Shown here piece by piece: positions 26,240 to 35,119 of a stretch of 64,000 nucleotides of DNA. The translations under genes were made by a program, and so were the position numbers. The notes under the pieces are model-generated. The model saw only the letters and a program-made list of their open reading frames with translations, was not told the DNA's origin and made no database searches. How positions within the stretch are numbered: the first letter of the stretch is position 1; each line of letters starts with the position of its first letter. Source of the stretch: Streptomyces sp. NBC_00223 (GTDB lineage Bacteria; Actinomycetota; Actinomycetes; Streptomycetales; Streptomycetaceae). The stretch lies in the NCBI RefSeq assembly GCF_036199905.1, contig NZ_CP108109.1, positions 2,170,001-2,234,000 of the forward strand, read 5' to 3'.

Positions 26240-26848
26240 GTGATACGCGTACTGGTGGCCCATGACACAAGCCTGCTGCGTTCCGCGCTGGCGGCACTGC
26301 TGGGCAAGGAACCCGACTTCGAGGTGGCGGACACCGCATGGCCGCGCCTGTGCGAGTCGGCCCGGGCATTACCCCCGGACGTCTGCGTCGTGGACGCGGA
26401 CTGTCCGGGCTGGCGCCGGCACACCGGCGGGCTCTCCAGCCCGGTCAAGGCGGTGCCCGGCCGCCGCTGCGCCCTGGTCGTACTGACCGGCGCGGGCAAA
26501 CCGGGCGACCTGCGCCGGGCGTACGAGGCCCAGGCGCTGGGCTTCGTGAACAAGGACCGTTCGGCCGACCGGCTGCCCACGGCCGTACGGCAGGCCGCCC
26601 TGGGGAAACGGTTCATCGACGAGTCGCTCGCGGTGGAATTCCTGCGGGCCGCCGACATGCCGCTGACCCGCCGGGAGTTGGGCGTGCTCTCACTGAGCGC
26701 CGAGGGAGCGTCCGTCACCGAGATCGCCCGCAGCCTGCACCTGTGCGACGGCACCGTGCGCAACTACCTCGCCGCGATCACCCGGAAGACGGGGGCCCGC
26801 AACCGGGTGGACGCGATCCGGATCTCCCGGGTCGCCGGCTGGGTGTGA
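26240..26848 (+). CDS. ramR: RamR-like response regulator of the SapB-type locus
   Basis: Protein of 202 residues from the GTG at 26240 (GAGGTG about 8 bp upstream; GTG 26231 is possible). The receiver has D9, D52 in VVDADCPGW, T83 and K105 in FVNKDR, but H8 replaces the usual acidic partner of D9. The LuxR-type helix-turn-helix is LTRRELGVLSLSAEGASVTEIARSLHLCDGTVRNYL. Position and orientation, convergent with ramB, match RamR, the activator of ramCSAB. The 3' end overlaps the antisense ramB tail by 159 bp. Confidence 0.85.
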   Translation: MIRVLVAHDTSLLRSALAALLGKEPDFEVADTAWPRLCESARALPPDVCVVDADCPGWRRHTGGLSSPVKAVPGRRCALVVLTGAGKPGDLRRAYEAQALGFVNKDRSADRLPTAVRQAALGKRFIDESLAVEFLRAADMPLTRRELGVLSLSAEGASVTEIARSLHLCDGTVRNYLAAITRKTGARNRVDAIRISRVAGWV

Positions 26849-28663
26849 CCCACCACCCGCCGCACCCGCACCCGCACCCGCACCCGCACCCGCCGACGTA
26901 CCCGCCGCACCCGCGGACGTACCCGCCGCACCCACCGACGTACCCGCACCCGTAACCCCACCCCCCACCGACCCCCCGGGCCCGCCGCCCGAGGCGGACT
27001 GCTCGGACCATCCCCCCACCAGGTCCCGGTACAGCGCCGACCGCCCCGGCAGATCCTCGTGCGTGCCGCACACCGCGTGCGTCCCGTCCAGCACGAGCAC
27101 CCGGTCCGCCCGCCGCGCCGAGCTGATCCGGTGGGCGATCACCACGAGCGTCCCCCCGGGCCGCCGGGCGAACGCGGCCTCCGCGACGGCCTCCGCCGCC
27201 GGGTCGAGGTGACAGGTCGCCTCGTCCAGCAGCACCAGCGCCGCCGGGGCGAGATACGTACGGGCGAGGGCGATCAACTGCCGCTGCCCGGCGGACAGTT
27301 CGCCGGGCTCCACCAGACCGTCCAGGCCGCCGAGCGCCGCGACCAGCCGGTCCGCGCCGACCGTGCGGGCGGCGGCCCGCACCTCCCGGTCCGGCACGGT
27401 GTCCGCGCACAGATAGCGCAGATTCTCGCGTACGGTCCCGCGGAAGACATACGCCTCCTGCGGGACCAGCGCGGGCGTCTCCAGCGCCCGTACTTGCCCG
27501 CCGTCGGGCCGCAGCAGCCCGGCCGCGAGCCCGGCCAGCGTCGATTTGCCGATCCCGCTGGGCCCGACCACGACCAGGTGCTCGCCGCGCGCGACCGTGA
27601 GGTCCAACTCGCGCAGCACGGGCTGCGCCCCGGGCCCGTAGGCGAAGGTCACCCCGCGCAACTCCAGTACGGCGTGCGGAGTTTGGGGCGAGTTCGGCGC
27701 GGGGGCCGGGCGGGCGGGCGGCACCGGCCCGGCGACCCGGGCGATGACGACACCGAGCCGCGTGCCCGCCGCGCTGAGCGTGTGCACGAGGTTCTGGAGT
27801 GCGGGCTGGAGCGACTGGGTCAGATAGGTGAGCGCGCCGAGCAGCGCACCGGGGGTGACGCGATGGGTGGAGAGCAGCCAGGGGGCGCCGAACAGCAGCA
27901 GCACGACGGGAAGTTGGCCGCCCACCGCGAGCGACGCGGCCCGGAGCACACCCCAACGGGCCAGCGTGCGGGCGGCTTTCAGCTCCGCGTCGATACGTTC
28001 GTCCGCGCGGGCGGCCATCAGCGGCTCCGCGCCGCACGCGGTGATGTCCCGCAACCCCACGGCGAGCGTGCCGAGTTCCGCGGACAGGGCCTCGTCGGCG
28101 GCCAGATAGCGGTGCTGGCGGCGGGCCAACGGCCGCAGCCCCGCAGCGAAGAGCCCGACCCCGACCACGAGCGGCGGCACGACGACGAGCAGCAGGACGG
28201 GCGCGAGCGCGCACATCCCGGCGAGCGCGCCCGCGGCGGTGAACACGAAGGAACGCAGCACCAGGACGAGGCCCCCGAAGGCGTCCCGGGCGATCTCCAC
28301 CTGCTGGGTCAGCCGGGACACGACGCCAGAGTCGCCCGCCCGCCCGGCGGACACCGCTTCCCGCAGCCCGCCGCGTACCACCCGCCGTACGAGCAGGTCC
28401 CGCAGCGGCTCCACCAAGGCGGCGAGCGCGCGGAAGACCCGCGCGGTGCCGTACGCGCCGACCGGTACGGCCACCGCCCCCAACGCGAGCCATCCCATGC
28501 CGACTTGGGCCCGGCCGCGCAGGAAGCCGTCGTCCAGCGCCCGCGCGAGCGCGTATCCGACCAGGAACGTCTGCCCGGCCTCCAGCACCGACCAGCAGCC
28601 GAGCACCGCGAGTACGGCCGTCCGGCCGCGCACGTACCCCCGCAGGCTCATGGGTTCAGTCAC
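26690..28663 (-). CDS. ramB: ABC transporter, permease-ATPase (RamB-like)
   Basis: Full half-transporter: about six membrane segments in residues 1-300, then an ATPase with Walker A VVGPSGIGKST, signature LSAGQRQLIALA, Walker B LVLLDEAT and switch histidine VVIAHRIS. It pairs with the RamA-like protein to export the SapB-like peptide. The frame has no stop until 26690. After SEQSASGG near residue 555 it runs through a Gly/Ala repeat tail and then into the antisense of ramR. Conserved function ends near 26990, so the last 100 codons may be spurious or species-specific. The GTG start overlaps ramA by 8 bp. Confidence 0.85.
   Translation of the reverse strand: MTEPMSLRGYVRGRTAVLAVLGCWSVLEAGQTFLVGYALARALDDGFLRGRAQVGMGWLALGAVAVPVGAYGTARVFRALAALVEPLRDLLVRRVVRGGLREAVSAGRAGDSGVVSRLTQQVEIARDAFGGLVLVLRSFVFTAAGALAGMCALAPVLLLVVVPPLVVGVGLFAAGLRPLARRQHRYLAADEALSAELGTLAVGLRDITACGAEPLMAARADERIDAELKAARTLARWGVLRAASLAVGGQLPVVLLLFGAPWLLSTHRVTPGALLGALTYLTQSLQPALQNLVHTLSAAGTRLGVVIARVAGPVPPARPAPAPNSPQTPHAVLELRGVTFAYGPGAQPVLRELDLTVARGEHLVVVGPSGIGKSTLAGLAAGLLRPDGGQVRALETPALVPQEAYVFRGTVRENLRYLCADTVPDREVRAAARTVGADRLVAALGGLDGLVEPGELSAGQRQLIALARTYLAPAALVLLDEATCHLDPAAEAVAEAAFARRPGGTLVVIAHRISSARRADRVLVLDGTHAVCGTHEDLPGRSALYRDLVGGWSEQSASGGGPGGSVGGGVTGAGTSVGAAGTSAGAAGTSAGAGAGAGAGAAGGGSHPAGDPGDPDRVHPVAGPRLPGDRGEVVAHGAVAQVQAAGDLGDGRSLGAQ
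26855..26960. repeat. tandem GCACCC-type repeats
   Basis: CGCACC/CCGCAC hexamer repeats at 26860-26893 are followed by alternating GACGTACCCGCCGCACCC units to about 26956. They encode the Gly/Ala-rich tail of the ramB frame on the minus strand and form the spacer after ramR on the plus strand. Confidence 0.75.
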
Positions 28664-30386
28664 CGGACGGCACCTCCGCGGCGAACAGGGCGCGGTAGTC
28701 GGGGTCGGGCCACAGGACGTCGTGGGGGGCCAGCGCGCGCAGCCGGCCGGAGTCGAGCCAGGCGACCAGGTCGGCGCGGGCGGCGGTGGCGGCCCGGTGG
28801 GTGGTGAGCAGCCGGGTGCGGGCCTTGTGGTCGTGCAACAGGGCGCGGGCGACGTGGAGTTCGGTGACCGTGTCGAGGCTCGACGTGGCGTCGTCCAGCA
28901 CGAGCAGCCGTCCGGCGTGCGCGAACGCCCGTGCCAAGCCCAGGCGTTGGACCTCGCCGCCGGACAGCGGGGCCTGGGCGCGGGGGGTGCGGTATCCGCC
29001 GGGCAGCAGGCGTACGAAGGTGTCGGCGCCGGCCGCCCGGGCGGCGCTCACGGTCTGCTCGGCGGGGACGGGGAAGGGTCCGAAGGCGATGGCGTCGCCG
29101 ATCGTGTCGCCGAGCAGCACGGGACGTTCGAAGGCGTAGCCGACGGCGTCGCGCAGTTCGGCGCGGGTGAGTTCGGGCAGCGGGCGGCCGTCGAGCAGGA
29201 CGGTGCCGGCGGTCGGGTCGGCGAGGCGTCCGGCGAGCGCGGCCAGCACGGACTTGCCGGAGCCCGAGCGGCCGACGACCGCCACGCAGGTGCCGCCGGG
29301 GACGGTGAGGTCGAGCCGGTCGAGTACGGTCTCGCCGCCGCGTACGACGGTGACCGCGCGCAACTCCAGTGTGCCGGGGGCGTTTTCGGGCAGCTTGGCG
29401 TCGCCGTGGGCGGGCGCGGGGACGGCCAGGACGGCGGCGAGGCGGTTGGCGGCGGCGCGTCCCCGTACCAGGCCGCCGAGTTGGCCGACCACCATGCCGA
29501 CGCCGCTGGCCAGCAGGGCGTAACGGGACGCGGCGAGCAACCCCCCCACGCTGAGCGCCCCTTGGGACAGCCGCAGGCCGCCGACCGCGAGCACGACGAT
29601 CTGGAGCAGCGGTACGAGTACGGCCGCCTGGGCGGTGGCCCGACCCTGGACCCGCCACATCCGGTGGCCCTGGCCGCTGAGTTCGGGCAGCGGGGCGAGC
29701 ACGCGGGCGTTCTCGCGTTCCTCGGTGCCGGCGGCGGCGATCGTACGGGCGCCGCCGAGCGCTTCGACCAGCCGGGCGGCGATCCGGCCCTGGGCGTCCT
29801 GGTAGCGGGCGATGCTGTCGGAGGAGGCGTGGGCGAAGCGGCGTACGAGCAGGATCAGCGGCGGGGCGCCGGCGAGGAAGGCGACGGCGAGCCAGGGGTC
29901 GGTGAGGCCGAGGGCGACGATGCCGCCGAGCGGTACGGCGAGTCCTGCGGGGAGCGCGGCGGCGGCGGTGGGGGCGGCGCCGGCGTCGGCGGCGTTGCCG
30001 ACGAGGCGGGTCACGAGGTCCCCGCCGCCTTCCCGCGCGGCGGGCGGGCCGGCGTCCAGCACGTGCCGTACGGCGCGGCGGCGCAGGCCGGCGGTGAGGC
30101 TCGCGGCCGTGGTGGCCGCGAGCATGTCGGCGGCGGCGCCGACCAGGACCTGGGCCGCGACGACGGCGGCGCACACGATGACCCACTGGCCGGTGGGGCG
30201 GCCGCTGAGCACTTGGTCCAGGGCGTGGCCGAGGGCGGTGGGCAGCAGCAGCACGAGGGCGGTGGACGCACCGCCGAGGAGCGCGACCCCGCCCACCCTC
30301 CCCCACCCGCGCCGCGCGGCCCCCACGAGCACGCGATCCCCGCGACCCGCTGCGCGCGCGGTAGTGGCGGTGACAGCCTGAACCAT
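28656..30386 (-). CDS. ramA: ABC transporter, permease-ATPase (RamA-like)
   Basis: Protein of 576 residues with six hydrophobic segments, then an ATPase domain with Walker A VVGRSGSGKSV, signature LSGGEVQRLGLARA, Walker B LLVLDDATSSLD and switch histidine LTTHRAAT. It overlaps ramB by 8 bp, so the two should form a heterodimeric exporter for the ramS product. A 530-bp spacer with a hairpin separates it from ramS. Confidence 0.88.
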   Translation of the reverse strand: MVQAVTATTARAAGRGDRVLVGAARRGWGRVGGVALLGGASTALVLLLPTALGHALDQVLSGRPTGQWVIVCAAVVAAQVLVGAAADMLAATTAASLTAGLRRRAVRHVLDAGPPAAREGGGDLVTRLVGNAADAGAAPTAAAALPAGLAVPLGGIVALGLTDPWLAVAFLAGAPPLILLVRRFAHASSDSIARYQDAQGRIAARLVEALGGARTIAAAGTEERENARVLAPLPELSGQGHRMWRVQGRATAQAAVLVPLLQIVVLAVGGLRLSQGALSVGGLLAASRYALLASGVGMVVGQLGGLVRGRAAANRLAAVLAVPAPAHGDAKLPENAPGTLELRAVTVVRGGETVLDRLDLTVPGGTCVAVVGRSGSGKSVLAALAGRLADPTAGTVLLDGRPLPELTRAELRDAVGYAFERPVLLGDTIGDAIAFGPFPVPAEQTVSAARAAGADTFVRLLPGGYRTPRAQAPLSGGEVQRLGLARAFAHAGRLLVLDDATSSLDTVTELHVARALLHDHKARTRLLTTHRAATAARADLVAWLDSGRLRALAPHDVLWPDPDYRALFAAEVPSGD

Positions 30387-30868
30387 CCGGTCCTCCTCCC
30401 ATCAAGGCGGCCCACGCCGCGGCCGCCGAATGTGGCGCTCGGAGCGTCCAATCGGCCGGCGGCCGAGCCGCTGCCCCGACGACGATCGGGAAGTCCCCGG
30501 GCCCACCCGGACCGCCAACCCCCGAACCCGGCCACCACTTGCCGAAGCGACGTCCCCGACCGAACCGCGAGCCCGAGCCGACAGCAACCGGGTCACCGGG
30601 CCCGCCCGGAGCCGGATTGCTCCGAAACGGCCGACGGCCCACCCGGGCAGCGGCCCGCAGGGTGACCGTCGGGCCATACGCGGGCCGGAATAGCAGCGGC
30701 GCGAGGGTGTGGCGGTCCACCACGGTGGTGGCGCCAACCAGGTGCCGGGGTACCGGCCTTCGGTGGCAGGCCGGCGGTCGTGGGCGGGCCCGGGCCGGAG
30801 GCCGTGACGCTCGGCCCCGGGCCCGTGGCGGGGGTCCGGGGCCGACGGCCGTCGTAGGGGGTTCAGGG
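30387..30868. other. long ramS-ramA intergenic region without a gene
   Basis: No frame here resembles a protein. It is GC-rich with many short inverted repeats (for example CCGGGCCCG near 30800-30825). It is probably untranslated RNA of the ram operon between the ramS hairpin and ramA, and a second promoter for ramAB cannot be excluded. Confidence 0.5.
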
Positions 30869-30907
30869 CCGCGGTGGGAGACGCCCTGCGGGCGACGCCC
30901 ACCGCGG
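30869..30907 (-). terminator. stem-loop directly after ramS (attenuator or partial terminator)
   Basis: CCGCGGTGGG pairs perfectly with CCCACCGCGG, with an inner GCCC-GCA-GGGC stem. On the minus strand it starts 8 nt after the ramS stop and has no T-run. It probably lowers read-through into ramAB so that the precursor is made in excess, and may stabilise the ramCS message. Confidence 0.75.
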
Positions 30908-30915
30908 AGGTCTGA

Positions 30916-31038
30916 TCAGAGACAGAGCAGGAAGCTGACCGTGCTGACGCAGCCGATCAGGCTGAGCGAGCTGGCCGGCTCGCCGCCGCCGTGACCCTCG
31001 TCGGTGGGCTCCAGGTCCTGCAGGTCGAGAAGTGCCAT
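30916..31038 (-). CDS. ramS: class III lanthipeptide precursor (SapB/RamS-like)
   Basis: Gene of 40 codons with an AAAGGA ribosome site. The leader begins MALLDLQDLEP and has the LxxLQ-type motif recognised by class III synthetases. The core SSLSLIGCVSTVSFLLCL has two S-x2-S-x3-C units (S23/S26/C30 and S32/S35/C39), each able to give a labionin or a dehydroalanine plus lanthionine ring. It lies 63 bp after ramC. The mature product should be a small amphipathic, surface-active peptide aiding aerial growth, as SapB does in Streptomyces coelicolor. The core differs from the known RamS core. Confidence 0.92.
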   Translation of the reverse strand: MALLDLQDLEPTDEGHGGGEPASSLSLIGCVSTVSFLLCL

Positions 31039-31101
31039 GAGAGCTTGTCCTTTCGCTCGGAACAGGGGTGGTGCACGGCTCCGGAGTGGCCCGGCGCCGG
31101 A

Positions 31102-33792
31102 TCAGGGGCCCACCGCGGACAGCGGCGGGAGGAAGGGCAGCCGGGACGGGCTCTCGCCGAAGACCGCGCCGAGGGCGAGCAGACAGCCCGCCGTCCCGGT
31201 GCCGAGGTCCATGGACAGCCGCATCATCTGGTTGCCGGGGAAGGCGAGCCGTCCGCCGTAGGACATGCCGTACCAGCCGAGCGCGTCCACCTGCTCGGCG
31301 AGCGCCACTTCGGGCACGCCGGGCGCGGTGGTGCGGGCGAGGTGCAGGATCATCCCGGCCCGCCCGGCCAGCAGCCCCGGCTGGGCGTAGAGACGGGCGG
31401 TGGCGGCTCGTACGATGTCGGTCCGCGCCTGCTCGAAGCGGGCGGCGGTGCCCTCGGGCGCGCCGGTGCCGAGGTCGGGTTCGGCGGCGCGCGGGGCGAG
31501 GCCGAGGAAGTCGTCCAGGACCATGCCGATGCCCGTGCTGCCGTCGCCGAGGTACGGCATCGTGCGCCAGCCCTCGTCCACCTCCAGGGCGCCGCTCGCG
31601 GTCGTGACGCACGCGTCGAGGTCGAGATGCAGCGCGCGGGCCGCGTGGCCGAGCAGCGCGGGGGCGCCGGTGCACTCGTACAGCCGCAGGAAGAGCAGCG
31701 CGGGGCCGGTCGCGCCGCGCATCAGGCCGGCCCTGCGTACGGTCCGGGTGTCGTGCTCCTGGATCTGCGCGAGACGTCCGGCGGCGAGGGTCGCGGCCTC
31801 CAACGCCCGCTCGCGCAGGACCGTTTCGCCGGTGGTACGGGCGAGGTGGTCGAGGACCAGGCCGATCCCGGCGAGCCCGCCGGACAGGTCGGAGGACAGC
31901 CGCTGCCAGTTCTCGGCGAGCAGGGTGCGGATCAGGGCGAGCGCCCGTTCGGTGTGGCCGAGCCGTTCCAGCGTGTACGCCAGGCCGGCCACGCCGTCGT
32001 ACAGGCCGAGCGGGATGCCGTTGGGCAGGTGCTCGGTACGGTCGAGCAGCCAGCGTTCACCCTGCTCGTAGCGGGGCAGTCCGGTCTCGGCGAAGGCGTA
32101 CAGCACTCCGGCGGCGCCGTGGGCGAGACCGAGGCCGCCGCCCTCGGAGAACTGCGCGATGTCGCCGGGGAAGAGCCGGTCCTCGCGGTCCGGGGTGGCC
32201 GACGCGAGGATCGCCTCGGCCATGGAGTCGCGGGCGGCGGGCCAGTCGGCGGGGTCGGCGGGGAGGTAGGAGGCGGCGGCGGACCGGGGCGCCTCGGCGC
32301 CGAAGACGAACGGGGGCACGGCGGGCGGCTCCGCGCCTCGGGTGATCTCCGCGACCGCCTCGTCCAGGAAGCCCCTCGGTACGGGGAACTGTCCGGCGAT
32401 CACCTCGGCGAGGTGCGCCGCCTTCGTACGGTCCACCGCGAACAGCGTGGTGACCGGCAGGAAGAGGGCCAGCCGCAGGCACGCGAGGGCGTAGCGGTCC
32501 ACCTCCGCCCCGCGCCGGTCGGGCGGCGCGACGAAACCGGGGTGGGCCATGGCCTGGCGGCCGTTCTCGGTGGCCGGGGCCGCCGCCTCGAAGTCCAGCA
32601 GCGTCACGGACTCCTCGTCGGGGCCGACCATGATGTTGAACATGTGCAGGTCGTTGAAGACCACCCCGCGCGAGTGCACCGCCGCCACCGCCCGTTCCAC
32701 GCCGGCGTGGATGCGCAGCGCCCACAGGGTGAACTCCTCGACGGCGGCCGGGTCCGGGTCCGGGGTGAGCAGCGGATGGCGGTGGCCGAAGAACGAGTTG
32801 AGCGACTTGCCCTCGACGAAGTCCATGACGAGGAAGCTGTGGTCGCCGACGGTGAACCAGTCGCGCACCTCGGGGGCGACGCCGAGTCCGGTCAGCCGCC
32901 GCAGCGCGTCCGCCTCGCGTTCCAGCCGGGTCACCGCGTCGGCGCCGTCGGAGGCGAGCCCGGCGTGCGGGCGGGCCTCCTTGAGGACGACCTTCTCGCC
33001 TGACCTGGTGTCGGTGCCGACGTACACCCCACCGCCGTTGGAGAAGTGCAGCGCCTTCTCGATGCGGTACGGCAGGTCGGCGACGGTGGTGGCGTTGCGG
33101 GCCGCGAGGTGCGGCGCCAGAAACCCGGGCAGGGTCACCCAGGACGGTATGCGGAAGGCGGGCGACCGGTCGTCGGGGACCAGCCGCCCTTCGCCGTCCT
33201 CGACCGCGGGCACCAGGGTGCCGCGACCCCCGACGCAGAAACGCTTGGCGAAGGCGCCGTACCGTACGTACAGCGGCCCCTCGCGCCAGCGCAGATCGGT
33301 GAGGATGTAGGGGCCGGGCTCGCCGTCGAGCAGTTCGCCCAGCTCTTCGAGCACGGTCCGGAGCGCCTGCTCGTCGGGCGGATAGATCGTGACGAATTTC
33401 CCGCTGGAGTCACGTCCCGCGTATTTCGAATTGCGCAGGTGCAGCAGTTGCCTGCCGGGCACGAATTTGAAGGGTATTCCCCGGGGGACGCAGTAGTCCC
33501 AGACTTTGGCGGCCACTTTGTCGGCGTTGTCGAGACCGGCCGAGACATGGATCTTCCAGCCCTGGAGGGGGTAGGCGGCCGCGCCGGCCGGCGGGTCGAT
33601 GTGCAGCCAGTCCCCGGTGCGCAGACGGCGCCAGCCCGGCGGGGTCTCGCGCTGCGCGGTCTCGAAGAGCGACACGCCGCCGGTGGGCCGGTCGCCGGAT
33701 TCGCCGGATCCAATGGATTCAGCGGAGAGCCGGTCGAGGCTCTCGTAGAAGTGACGGTCCGCGAGGCAGAAAACCTCGTAGCGGTTGTCCAT
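31102..33792 (-). CDS. ramC: class III lanthionine synthetase (RamC-like)
   Basis: Protein of 896 residues with three domains. The N-terminal phosphoserine lyase covers about residues 1-230. The Ser/Thr-kinase-like domain (about 245-500) has K271 in VVLKEARP, the catalytic NDLHMFNIM near 380-388 and LLDFEAA near 398-404. The C-terminal LanC-like cyclase (about 555-890) has GLAHGAAGVLYA, GLYDGVAGLAYTL and GLAGIGLVLDHL repeats but no zinc Cys-Cys-His set, as usual for class III. The ATG at 33792 was chosen because AAGGGGGG, just upstream, is its ribosome site. It dehydrates and cyclises the ramS peptide. Confidence 0.93.
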   Translation of the reverse strand: MDNRYEVFCLADRHFYESLDRLSAESIGSGESGDRPTGGVSLFETAQRETPPGWRRLRTGDWLHIDPPAGAAAYPLQGWKIHVSAGLDNADKVAAKVWDYCVPRGIPFKFVPGRQLLHLRNSKYAGRDSSGKFVTIYPPDEQALRTVLEELGELLDGEPGPYILTDLRWREGPLYVRYGAFAKRFCVGGRGTLVPAVEDGEGRLVPDDRSPAFRIPSWVTLPGFLAPHLAARNATTVADLPYRIEKALHFSNGGGVYVGTDTRSGEKVVLKEARPHAGLASDGADAVTRLEREADALRRLTGLGVAPEVRDWFTVGDHSFLVMDFVEGKSLNSFFGHRHPLLTPDPDPAAVEEFTLWALRIHAGVERAVAAVHSRGVVFNDLHMFNIMVGPDEESVTLLDFEAAAPATENGRQAMAHPGFVAPPDRRGAEVDRYALACLRLALFLPVTTLFAVDRTKAAHLAEVIAGQFPVPRGFLDEAVAEITRGAEPPAVPPFVFGAEAPRSAAASYLPADPADWPAARDSMAEAILASATPDREDRLFPGDIAQFSEGGGLGLAHGAAGVLYAFAETGLPRYEQGERWLLDRTEHLPNGIPLGLYDGVAGLAYTLERLGHTERALALIRTLLAENWQRLSSDLSGGLAGIGLVLDHLARTTGETVLRERALEAATLAAGRLAQIQEHDTRTVRRAGLMRGATGPALLFLRLYECTGAPALLGHAARALHLDLDACVTTASGALEVDEGWRTMPYLGDGSTGIGMVLDDFLGLAPRAAEPDLGTGAPEGTAARFEQARTDIVRAATARLYAQPGLLAGRAGMILHLARTTAPGVPEVALAEQVDALGWYGMSYGGRLAFPGNQMMRLSMDLGTGTAGCLLALGAVFGESPSRLPFLPPLSAVGP

Positions 33793-34250
33793 CAATCCCC
33801 CCTTCATTGTGGCGACGGGGAGAGATTGGCATGTCGGGCGGAGCCCGGAGAAGTCACCATTGTCATCTCATGAGCATGCAGAACGCATGGTGCGGGCGGG
33901 CGGAGCGAACAACGCGCAGGCCGCCGGCGGCGCGGGCCCGCGGGAGGGGGCCGCGCCGGGGGCGTCCACTTTCCGCAACCAGGTTCACCCCGTGAGAAGC
34001 GGATATCTCTGCTGACTCTTACGACGCAGCAGCACTGATCCGCCCCACCCTCCCCGCCCGGTCCTCCTTGTGGGTGTACCCGATCAACAGACCCGCCCAA
34101 TAAGGGAGTTGACTGTGCCAGAGCAATATCATCAAGGCGTTATGGGGCAATAGTGCACCTCTGCAACATTGTCTCCGAATTTTCCGGAAACGATCTGGAC
34201 CCCGCGAGAGCGGAACGGCAGACTCAGAACCAGCATCAAGAAGGGACACC
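33793..34250. promoter_or_regulatory. divergent control region ramC / XRE gene
   Basis: This spacer holds the ramC promoter on the minus strand and that of the XRE gene on the plus strand. A perfect palindrome TTTCCGGAAA lies at 34181-34190, 60 bp before the XRE start, in a locally less GC-rich patch (34110-34200). Near ramC, CATTGT occurs at 33804-33809 and 33859-33864 as a spaced repeat. RamR sites are expected here, but none can be assigned by eye. No gene is seen. Confidence 0.45.
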
Positions 34251-35105
34251 ATGCCGCTGAGAAGCACCGCAACCGCCCGCCAGGAGCGCCTCGGTGCGGA
34301 GCTACGGAAAATGCGGGAGGCGGCGGGCATCACCGCGCGCGACACCGCGCGGCTGCTCGGCACCGACCCGGCGAAGGTCAGCCACATCGAGGCGGGCCGC
34401 CTCGGCGTGAGCGAAGAACGCTTACGGCGCCTGGCCACGTTCTACGAGTGCGGCGACACCGCGCTCATCGACGCCCTCGTCACCATGGCCAACAGCCAAG
34501 GACGCAAGGGCTGGTGGGAGCAGTACCGGGGAATCGTGCCCGCCGGCCTGCTGGACATCTCGGAGATGGAGCACCACGCGACCCGGCTGCGCACCATCCA
34601 GGTCACCCACATCCCGGGGATCTTCCAGACCGAGTCGTACACCCGCACGGTCTTCGGCTACGCCATTCCGCCGCTGCCCGAGAACGAGTTGGAGGCGCGG
34701 GTGGCCCACCGGCTCGACCGCTCGGGGATTCTGCACCGGGAGGCCGCGCCGCCGGTCGAGGCGGTGATACACGAGGCCGCGCTGCGGATGCGGTTCGGCG
34801 GGCCGAAGGTCGCCAAGGCCCAACTGGAGCACATCCAGGAACTGAGCCATCTGCCGCACGTCAGCCTGCGGGTGATCCCGTTCGCGACGGACGCCTACAT
34901 GGGTTCCGGCCACGCGTCGCTCTACGCGAGCGGGCCGGTGCTCCAACTCGACACCGTCCAGATCGACTCCGCGCACGGATTCAGCCTCCTGCACGCGGCG
35001 CCGCACCTCGCCAAGTACCGCACCCTGTTCGACAACCTCACGAAGGAGGCTCTCGACCGGTCCCGGACACGTGAATTCATCCACCGCGTCGCCCGAGACC
35101 TCTGA
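34251..35105 (+). CDS. XRE-family regulator with DUF5753 domain
   Basis: Protein of 284 residues. The helix-turn-helix is LGAELRKMREAAGITARDTARLLG...KVSHIEAGRLG (residues 14-50). DUF5753 has the THIPGIFQTESYTRTVFGY motif and the VIHEAALRMRFGGPKV segment. ATG follows AAGAAGGGA. Forms a pair with the DUF397 gene 14 bp downstream, divergent from ramC, so a link to development is possible but unproven. Confidence 0.87.
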   Translation: MPLRSTATARQERLGAELRKMREAAGITARDTARLLGTDPAKVSHIEAGRLGVSEERLRRLATFYECGDTALIDALVTMANSQGRKGWWEQYRGIVPAGLLDISEMEHHATRLRTIQVTHIPGIFQTESYTRTVFGYAIPPLPENELEARVAHRLDRSGILHREAAPPVEAVIHEAALRMRFGGPKVAKAQLEHIQELSHLPHVSLRVIPFATDAYMGSGHASLYASGPVLQLDTVQIDSAHGFSLLHAAPHLAKYRTLFDNLTKEALDRSRTREFIHRVARDL

Positions 35106-35119
35106 AAGGCCGACTACCC

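Noticed and set aside
30402-30902. Minus-strand frame between ramS and ramA as an additional ram gene
   Set aside because: Arg/Pro-rich without ribosome site or Ser/Cys core; it also crosses the hairpin.
33642-33833. Start of ramC at the upstream ATG 33807
   Set aside because: The purine run between 33807 and 33792 is the ribosome site for the ATG at 33792, where homology begins.
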